Below the pieces are notes generated by a model. It did no database searches. It was not told where the DNA came from and was given only the letters and a program-made list of their open reading frames with translations. From Plumapathes pennacea (taxonomy: Eukaryota; Cnidaria; Anthozoa; Antipatharia; Myriopathidae), in NCBI GenBank assembly GCA_964036295.1, contig OZ038468.1:17114683-17178682 (forward strand): DNA of 64,000 nucleotides, written 5' to 3'. Shown here piece after piece: positions 1 to 10,500 of this stretch. Position 1 is the first letter of the stretch. The number at the start of each line of letters is the position of its first letter. The position numbers and the translations under genes were made by a program.

Positions 1-1897
1 CAAAAATGGGCAAAAATCAGGTTCGCGCCATTTTGTTTCGCCGGAAGTCGCCTCCTTACGAGCACTAACCTGTTGAGTATAGAGTTCATGATCCAGCTGT
101 GCCATAATTTGGTGTAAAGTGCTCCAGTGTTAGTGCTGGTGTGAACTGCCTGTGTTCCTCTGTCCAAACATGTTTACGGATCCCAAAAAAAACTTTTGAG
201 ACATTTGCTTTTATCAAAAACGCGTGTCATCTTTTTGGTCTATTTTAGGGTCCGGTCGCATTAGAGCAAAACGATGGTCTATTCGAAGCTTATTACTAGA
301 AAAGGCGTTTGCACAAAGCTGTAAGTGTCAAGATTATTGTTGTTGAAGTGCGGTGACCTAGGCCCTTAAGCTGCTCAGAATCAAAACAACTCGAAGTTTT
401 GCTTTTGTCAACGACGACCTTGACATTCAAAAGAAGAATGGATATAATTTATCATTCAGATCGAGAACAGAACAAGGCATGTTATACCGAAACTTGTCAC
501 CGCATTGTCTCTTCGTCAATCGCGTTAACAACGAGTTTGTCGATTAGTTTGTGTAAGGTTCCCTATTTTAGTTTCTCCCCCGAGGACTCGTACTTCTATT
601 GCATGTCTATTTGTAGTTCTCCATGGGATCCTCATGGCAACAAGAAACATTGTATGGTTACTCGATATAAGTTCACGAACATTCTACATTATCATAATTC
701 CGTTGTTCTGGCGTTTTGAGTGTCCAGATACGCGTGGATTTTGGAGATAAAGTTTCGACCCGGTTATTCACTGCAGTTCTGAATGGCTTTATATCGTGAC
801 TGATGGATAAATCTGTACGCTTCACGGAGCAGGTAAAGAGACGGACTTATTTTATCGATAGAGTTTTTCTTAATCTTCGTATTAGAGTAAACCTTCGTAC
901 ATTGCGTTGCATGAACTTGATGTTTCCTTGCGAGCTATTGCCAGGGATCGCAAAGAATATAAACACCTAAATAGGGTTTAGTTAATATGACTATATAGAT
1001 GCACGCGTGTATTCATGACTAACCACTACAGACGAGAATACCCTATATTGTTAAAATACTGACATTTACTGAAACTTGCCCAGGGCTTGTATTGAAACCA
1101 TTAAATCAGAATGTTCATGATTACTATTGACGTGTACAGTATAGTCGGTATTCACTGTATGGCGAGCATATAAACTTGCTGTGTGTGTAGTATGAGAAAC
1201 TCGGTGGATGAAGATACTGTGAACATCGCACAATATACCGTGTGAAATTTGGGGGGAATGAAGATTTCATAACCTGCGCCGCACTCGATAGCGGTGTTTA
1301 GTTAGGATGCAGTGCAATTTAAGATTTCTGTTTTAATATTCCGTCGTGCTTAACGCTTTTAATAGCCTATTACCATAGCCAAATTATGCAAACGAAAGAT
1401 ATATCATGCACTCGACAAGTGAACGGAAACACTGCTAGGGTTGTTACAATTCACTCATTTTGAAAGAAGCTTGGAGGTTTTCTTGGTCGAGTCAAGTTTG
1501 CCTGTTAGAGAGAGAGAAAGAGAGACGAGAAAAAATAGCTGGCCGATTTATCTCCACTTTTTCTGACTTAAGAATCGCACACACGACTTGACATTGTGGC
1601 GTAGGAAGAGAAAGCAACGACTTTGACAACATAGCGCGAAATTTTGAGCGTTGTTGTTCAGTACAGTGTTGCCTCTGTTTCACAGCAAGGCCTAGTGCGA
1701 TTTTTTTCCTATGACATTTATGTTCATTTCCATACAAATCGAACTAGTTTTCATCATGAAGGTTTCGCACTAGGTATCGGTTTGAAATAAGGCAACAGGC
1801 TTCTCGGAAATGGCCTATTGTATGCAATGTCGCGAGAACTTCCTTGTCACGTTTTCACCAAAATTGATGCAGCTTCTATTTTTGTGCATTTAAACAG
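1..1897. other. Non-coding stretch left of the first NPHP1 exon found
   Basis: I see no exon of a known family here. The short open frames (for example 399-719 plus and 1492-1737 minus) have no recognisable motif, no convincing splice sites and ordinary AT-rich composition. The missing N-terminal coiled-coil exons of NPHP1 would be expected here or further left; I looked for them and could not identify them. Confidence 0.5.
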
Positions 1898-3054
1898 GAA
1901 AAACTTGACAAGATAGCCCAAGAGCTGGAGCCTGACGAAGTTGAAGAAGATTACTTCAGGTCAGCTCATCTGAGTGGTCACACCTTTAGGTTTCATTTGA
2001 CAGTTCAGGAGTTGGAAGTGAACACTGCTGTGAATGTACTCATTGAGAGCTTTCATTTGAGTGGTCACACCTTTAGGTTTCATTTGACAGTTCAGGAGTT
2101 AGAAGTAAACACTGCTATCAGAACGTACTCCGGCTCCGAGAGCTTTCATTTGTATGCTTACGTCTTAAGATCTCATTTGACACTTTCAGCAGACACGTTT
2201 GATTATTACGTTGCAGAGTTTGTCAGTGAAAATGAACACTGTCGTCTCCCCTCTTCTTTTCCTTCTCTATTTTCTTGTCTACTCTCCAGTCCGTTTACCG
2301 TTTCCTCTCCGTTTCTTGCTCATGTTGTTGCTCTTCTCAAGTTTCACATTTCCTTCTTTTCTTTAATCTCTTCTTTTCTTCACGTCTTCTTGCATGGTAT
2401 CGCCACACAGCGTTTCAAGGAAAGTCTGTTTTGCTTTGCAGGCAGGTGCAGGCCGGTGGTATCGCGGGCTCAAGTAGTGACTTGGTGTCGGAGAAAGACA
2501 AAGGAGAGCCTCGACCGCAGGATGAGGAAGAAGAAAGGTGAGGCTAAGGTTGTCGATGGAGCAAGCAAAGTCGTGTCAGTCATCAGTACAATGCAAGAGA
2601 TGTAGACACACTTTCATGTTTACATTTTTATCCGCCCCCTCCCCTCCCCTCCCCTCCATCCATTTCTCACCACTATTTTATTGCCTTTACTTTAATTGAT
2701 CATCAGGTACCTCAAACCACGACACAAACTATACCAAACTATTAACCAAGTTAAGAGGACGATCACAACCAACCTACTGTTCACACTCCTGGGTTTAAGC
2801 CATTTGCCATATAACTCTTCTGTAGTAAGTGGTTTGCCGTTTTTTGTCTTCTGCAGTGACGAAGACGAGGATTACGATGAAGAGAGCGATGAGGATGAGG
2901 ACGACGACACCTTTAGCTACTCCAAAACCATCGTGGTAAAGAAACTGATTCACTTGAATTTATGCGTTCCTTGCTGAACGGTCCTTCTGACTCGATTAGG
3001 ATGATGGCGATGATAACGAGAAGTGGTGGTAATAATGATGGTAATGACGATGAC

Positions 3055-3105
<51 letters not shown>

Positions 3106-4471
3106 GATGACGATGACGATGACGATGATGATGATGATGATGATGATGATGGTGATGGTGATGATGATGGTGATGGTGATGGTGATGGTGATGGTGATGG
3201 TGATGGTGATGGTGGTGATGGCGATGGCGATGGCGATGATGATGACGACGACGACGACGACGATGACGCTGATGCTGATGGTGAGACGTGATGGTGATGA
3301 TGAGACGTGATGGTGATAGTGATGGCGATGGCTCTGATGGTAAAGTTGATAGAGTGGAAGTCTTGTTAAACAGGAGTTGAGCTACTTCACATCGAATGTT
3401 GCGTCAATCGTTATAATTGTATTAATGGTCTTTTTTTTGTCAGTACAGTGTTCTTTAGATGCTGTGGTTGTGTGCTGTGTTCTCTAATGATTCACTCTTC
3501 CTTTTCAGGTACACAAAGTCGAGGCGTTGAGTGATTTCTCCGGTGACCAGACAGGAGATCTTAGCTTTAAGAAGGGAGACATTTTAACCATACTCGATCC
3601 CAGGTAACCTAAAATGAAATCGCAGTGAAGAAAAATGAGAAACGAACCGAAAAATATTCTTACAGAACACACTATCAAGAGCGCGTTTACCTCTTTTCCT
3701 CTACGTGAATTTTGCTTAATTGTTTGTTTGTTTGTTAGGGAGGACGGGTGGTGGTTGGCAGAAGACTCGCAAGGTAAACAAGGCGTGGTTCCAAAGACTT
3801 TGCTGAAGGTGAGACGATATTGCAAGGAAATTCCACAGTATAGGAAAATTTTGTTACTTTCACAATTTTTCTCTGAAGCTCATGGTTGTCTAAGAAGTAA
3901 AGATCTACAGGTTTCTCATTCTCACACCGGTTAAAAATCCTGTTAGTGTCAAAGGATTCGTCCCAGCAACGAGAAATAAAGTAACAACTTCTCTGATTAT
4001 TTAAACCAGATACTTGACGAGAGTGAAGGGGAGAATCATCCAGAGCCACAGCAGCCGAAGGTGCAGACTTCAAGTGCAGGTACATGTAGCATCAGTCTAT
4101 ATGAACTTTTATCTCTCTTTCTGGATTTGAACAGTGGACAGTTATCCTTAGAAAGTCCGCCCTATGAGTGCCTAAACAACGACAAACAAGGCAATACCAC
4201 CCAAAGAACTGTATAAGACCACTTCCACGCTAAATGCGTTTTTACTTGAAAGCACTTACTTCTTTTATGCGTTTTTTTGCCCTCCATCCACCATGTTCTG
4301 ATCATATACCCTGTACTACAGCAGCACTGCACATTTGTTGTAACAGGCTTAGCTCCGTTGCAGATATCTATTGAGTCTTAGGTTTCAATAACAGTAACAT
4401 TGTTTCTGTTACAGCAGCTGCTGATAAGGTCTCTACATTGACAAAGCAGAGAAGGTCAGTCGATTATCTGT

Positions 4472-4507
<36 letters not shown>

Positions 4508-7500
4508 TATTTATACAGTCAACTAACGTGTACGCAATGAATCGACTAGGTGTTGATGTGTGAAAGCTAGACGCCGTAAAAGAATCCCTTGGGGAGGGGG
4601 GACTCCTCAAAATTTTGGGTGTAAGTGTGCCGCCCAGGACTGAAAAACCCTTGCTTTATTTCAGACCAAAACATTCGATTTTCGACCTTCTTTTCAGACC
4701 ACAATTTGCGATTCTTGATTTATTTCAGACCAAAATGTGCGATTTTCAAACCTATTTTAGACCAATTTTCCAATTCCTCCCTCCCTCTTTCTCTCTCTCT
4801 CTTTCTATAATTAGTGGCAAAGACTTATGGAAATCCCTCCAGAAAGGGAGCCACCAGGAGGTGAGTTACTCCTACAATTTTTATTATTATTATTTTAAAA
4901 GTTTCCGGTCTTCAAATATCACTTCTCTCTTCCATTTATGAAGGGACAGTATCGGTAAAGAAAATGTGTGCTGGATCAGCTGGTCACGTACAGTACTGTA
5001 CATAGTGCTACGATGTTATCAATAATCAAGTACAACATGCTGGACTCCCAGGAAATCCGGGAAACCATTTTTTTTAATAAGTACGAGTTCTGTCTTATTT
5101 TGTTGTTGTTTCTAATTTATTATGGCCTCTGTTGTTGACTTGACTCAAGAAAGAGAAATCCCAAATAATGTATATCCCTTCAACAACTGATCATTTTGTG
5201 GCAAGAGTAATGATGGCCTCCTAAAGAAATTTGTATTATTATTGTTTGTGGTCGAAAAAATAACGAAAACTTGTCCCGTTAAGCGGCTGTTTATGTCGCC
5301 AAGTGAAAGCGCTTTACTTTCATTATGCTAATGACAGTGTTCAGATTTGACAGTTTTCCCACAAAGCTAACAGCAAACAATCATTTTTTCGAATGGTAAT
5401 GCCCCAATAAGGAAGGTGGAACAGCTGTTGTTTTTCTTATTATGGACGCTTCGTGGATCATGTCACCTCGCAGCGATAGACATAGCTTTGATCTCTGATT
5501 GGACTTCTTTTTTCTTGCCACGACATGGCCCTCCGTTCTGTTTATGCAGACGTTCTTGAGCAGGTATTGAGTTTATCTTTCAAAGTGTACAATAGGTTTA
5601 TTCTATGCGGTGGTTACATTCGCTTTTGTTTTCTGCTAGCTGTGTCTTCTCTCACCGTTCGCCGTATACAAATCAACCGTTGATCTTGTTCGACCAAAAC
5701 ATTGTCCTGACTTTGGCCCAAACGTTGCTTCAACGAAGATTTTTGGACAAGGCAACGTGAGATAGATATTTTGCCCGCAGTAACTCCGGTTCGAGTTTGA
5801 GCCTTTTTTGGCGTCATTTACTCTTTCTGTTTGTGGTCGGCCTGCCATGTTTCTCGGTTGGTGTCATCTCAATTTTTCGAGCTGAACACGGCTGCTTACT
5901 AACTCGCATATTGCTTTGATGCCTGAATAATAGAGCATTCACGAAATTGTATTACTTTTTGGGAAATGTAATTTAAGCCAGATGTTTGTATCCTGAACAG
6001 TTATGCTCCTTGATCGTTTGTTGTTTGAAGCGCGCCGCTCGCCTGTCCGTCAAAGTCGCGTCGGCTTAAACGCACAAGATCGACTCTCATAAAAAAAGCA
6101 TACATAATAAGCAAACGATCAATAAATATAGAACTAGAATCGGCAAAACTAATGTCTTATCTTTCTATATTCTACGACTTATTAATCGGCAAAACTAATG
6201 TCTTACCTTTCTATATTCTACGACTTATTAATCCAGTGCACGTGAAGTCGTGTAGTATTCACATCAATAACTGAAATAGTATTTCAGATTGTCACAAGTA
6301 ATGTAGATACACTTTTTGAAATAATTGATCATGCTAAGATCGCCATTGTTGACATAAAGGAGATTTGGTGAATTCCTGTTGGCTTGCGAGGTATTCACAT
6401 CATTAGCCTCCCTAAACTTTCCAGAGAGTTGCAAGCAAACTTGAGAGCCTCCGGTGGTAGCGATTGAAAACCTTACTTTCATGTCTCGACTCGGGTTCAA
6501 AATTTGTAACCTGGTCGTTGATTGGTTCTCTATTTTTAGACCTATCAGTGTCGTACACGATTGGTGGAAGCGTGTCACGTGACACAACTACAGGAGAGAA
6601 ACTAGCAAGCTATCTGTTGCTGGAGTGTTTTATCAGACTATCGCTTCTCCGAACACTTCTCTTAGCTTTTGTTTAGTGTAGGTTAGGAGGATTAGTCCCT
6701 GGATATCTTGACTAATGTTGTGTGTCACCCTAATAAGACCAGCGTGACAGATGTCTTGAAAGCCATGCACGCGATGCCAAGTGGATTCCGAACAAGCACT
6801 CTCGGCAGGATGGCGAAGGACGGTAAGCCTCGCAGATTTCACAGACAAAATGGTTCCTTCCGAAGTTGGATGTCATGCGAAGAGGCTCTTTCGGTTCTAA
6901 ATGGGACGCGGGGGAGGGAGCTCAAAATACAGATTCTCCCAACTTTTTTTTTTTTAATGATGTAGTTTAATCAGCTTTCATCTCAGCAAGGTATCAAACG
7001 CTAAGTTCAATCTCTTTAATACTACATGATATATTTCTGGCGAGAAACTGAAGGATGAGAAATTGAAGTTGATCATTCTTGGGAGAGATATGACTAATTT
7101 ATAGACGTTTACCAGGAAAACCTATCAACACTAAAGTAATAGTCTATATATCAGTTTCTTGATAATTTTGACGAGATTAGCCCACATGTTGAACTAAGCT
7201 CTCGTATCGGTTTTAACCCTCGACAAAACTGTGCCGTCACTGATAGTAAGTACTGCTATTTAATTTGTACCGTTGTATTGTGTTTGTGTTTTATAACATC
7301 GCTTGCCGCTTTCTTTTTCAGAGGCGTTCCAGACGAGTTCTTGGGTCATTCCTAAACTCCGTGCTTCCCATGTTTCTTTCCGAGATCTTGTTTGGGACCC
7401 TGTTCAGAAACAGGTATTGAAACTTGAATTTTCCAGTTAGTGATTTCAATCTTTAGATATAATTTGTGTTTCTGGTCTTCATCTTTGCGCTATTTCTTGT

Positions 7501-10500
7501 ACGTTCTTGCTCTAGACCTCGTTTTGAGGCTTCCCACATGGGCGAAATTGATGTCCCAGACAACAGCAAGCATGCTGGTGCAACCAATTAGTGTGCAGTA
7601 GTTATTCCTTGGGCAACCATTAGCCTGGAAAAAAATTATGCAACTGATGCTGCACAATGATGCTACTTTTCATTATAAATGTAGGGAACCAAGAGATTAT
7701 ATCTTGCGCCTGGGTTAACTCTGAACTTTCTTGTCATTTTGAGCCTGAAGTTGAAAACCTTTCGCAAACAAAAACTACTTCCTCGCTATGCTTTGGGCTG
7801 AAATAAACTTTTTGGTAAGTCTTTGATCAAAACTCTGCGGTTTGTTGGCCAAAATCACGAGGGACAGAATTTTCTTAGCCGTGGTTAAGCTTAACCAAGC
7901 TTTGAACAACCGGGCCTCGGGATTATACCGTTGTTTAGGTCAGATAATTTAATGCAACGCAGGCTACAAGAGATTGGAGGGAAGCTAAAACATGACATGT
8001 GCAGGTTGTCCCCGGTACAACTGACCGTAAAATTTGTCTCCCCTCTCTTTCCAATATTTTTCTTTCTTTCTTTCTGATCCAACTTTTTATGTTGCCTTGT
8101 CCAGCTGCATCCCAGGCCGGTGAAGACCAACAGGCTCTTTACAGTTGTGTCTGCGCGGATGATTCCGACACCGGGAGCTGGTGAGACTTTGCGGAGAGCT
8201 ATGTTTTAGGGGATGCTCTTCATCTATGAAGAGAAGAATGAATGTGTTTTTTGATGCAATATGTTTCTTGTTCGCAGGAGTCGAAGTACTCTCAAGATAT
8301 GTACGGATGGTTATCTGGGACTGCGCACGGAATCAGGTCTGTGGCTATTTCCCTAACGGTTTTACTAAAGGTGCGGCCAAACGGTGATAAACTTGAGCCG
8401 GCTTGGATGCAGGTTTGAGCTTGTCCCAATGGGTCGACGTGGGATTCCGTTGTTTGGCCAGGGCGTAATTTATTGCGAGCTTTCATTAGCGACATAAGCT
8501 ACAATCATGGTCAAAATTGTTGGGACGATTTCAAGTTTACCCCCTCACCCCATTCAATGTTGGGTAGTTGAGCATGGTTCGGCTTATAACTGCACCACGG
8601 GCCAACATTGAATGGAGGGGAGGGGGAGCCGGGGGCCGAAAACAAGAAATATAAGACCCCCATAGAATTCACATTGTGCTCCGGATGTGCGTAAGGGGAG
8701 CGTCCCAACGACTTTTGACCATGATTGTAGGTTTCATTTCCTTGTGCGTATGTCTCGATGTTATGGTGAAAACAGGTTTTCACTTCGTTAAGGTTCTTAT
8801 GTGTGCTTTTGTTTGTCTCACGTGAAAACGAGCGCATACTGTATAACACATTACAAGATCAACGCCACACTATACCCCTGAAAGAACGCTTTGTTAAGTT
8901 GATTTTGTTCGTTTCCAGCCCCTCAGCAACGTGCACTCGGTCAGAGCCACGTGGGTGGAGAGGGATCCGAACACGTGGAGTTTTAGCACAAAGGTGAGTG
9001 AAATGCTCCCCTCACGGGTAGGGTAAGGTTAACGGCAGTTAGTCAATCGGTTGGTCAAGTAGTTGGTCAGTATTTGTTCATCACTTAAAGGCTTTAGACA
9101 GCAATGTAAAATTTAACCCTATAATCACTCTCCACAGACCGCGAGAAGTGCGTTTGATGCGGAGTGTCTCGCCCGAATAGACTCATATGATGGAACAATA
9201 AGTGAGTGTAGCGCTCAAAATGCGTATTCTTTCGACCTTTAAAGAAGAAAATGCGTGAGTAATGTAGTGAGAATTGATAGTTTAATCAGCTTTTGTCTGA
9301 GCAAGGTATCAAAAGCCAAGTTCTCCATACTGTATACGATATGTCTCTATTTAGAGGCTAAAAGAGAAAATTGAGGTTGATAACTCTTGGGAGTGTGACT
9401 TGAAGGACTGGTAAGAATGAACCTTTTTCCGCCCACAGGTTTGCTGTTCGAGCTCAACTTCCTGTTCTTGAGGACTGTAAGTATAGTCAGTGATCACACT
9501 TCCGGCCGCTCACACTTCCGGCCGTGCGGTCACCTTAATTTTGAGCCAGCGGTCATTGCACGCTCACTGCAAGTTCTGCTTTTATACACGTTTTGCGTTA
9601 ACTTTCGTGCAAGAGGCCGTTTGGCGAGGGCTTTGCACTGCACGCTGCGATGCGTGAAGTACCAGCGAGTCAGAGGCCCAAGAACAGGGGGATTATAAGA
9701 AAGTACTGAGTTACGTGTGGTCTGTTTTGCAGTCGACAGGACAGAAGGGCGAAATGAGCTGTGGCTGGTGCGTGTTGAAGTTGTTTGAAGATAACGGGAC
9801 GCCAATATCTAACAAGTAGGTCCTGTTTTTTGTCCGGTTTCGTCTCTCTGGCCTCTTTACTCCGATGTTTAGCTTCATCCTCACTCTTCCTTCTGTTTAC
9901 CCTTGTTTTTGTTTTTGTTGTTCATGACAACAGAAATTACGAGCTGCCAATTGTGGGTGGTACTCCTTTCGAAAAAAACGTGGAACTTGAACAGGATGTT
10001 CCTCTGAAAGGTGGGCGCACGTGACCGACTACTCGCACTAAATTACACGTAACTCTCTCGCTAACTTACATGTGACTTTCGCGCTAAATTACACGTGACT
10101 TTGCGCTGATTTACACGTGACCCGCGTGCTGAATTACACGTGACTCGGGCTAAATGACACTTGTCTCTGTTTGAGGTCGTTCTGTCAACTTTTTCTGTCT
10201 TTGACTTTCTGTGTATGTCTGTCTCTCTGTCTGACGCTCTCGCTGTTGCTTCAGGTTCATCTCTTTTCCAATCCCTTGTGCGAACAAACAAGCAGGCGCG
10301 GCTCACAGTCAAGTTGGTTTCTGTTCAGCGGCGAGAAGCGTACGAGTAAGTAGCTCAATGGTTATTTGGAACTGGTAACCTCAATACAAATTCTCCCAAC
10401 TATCAAGAACAGAAGGTACGAGTCAGTAGTGAGAATTTATAGTTCAGCTAGCTCTCCTATCACTTGAGCAAGATATCGCCAAGGCCAAATTCTCCTTAAT

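Noticed and set aside
399-719. 106-codon plus-strand frame near the left edge
   Set aside because: No motif and no coiled coil as required for the NPHP1 N-terminus.
2962-3310. Open frames of poly-Asp and poly-Met
   Set aside because: They are trinucleotide repeat artefacts inside an NPHP1 intron and out of frame with the acidic exon.
5534-5562. Possible NPHP1 micro-exon after TTTATGCAG and before GTATTG
   Set aside because: Including its 14 bases would break the frame; direct joining of 4860 to 6738 keeps phase and matches family order.
5614-5848. Two overlapping minus-strand frames in an NPHP1 intron
   Set aside because: Short, no motif, no splice context.
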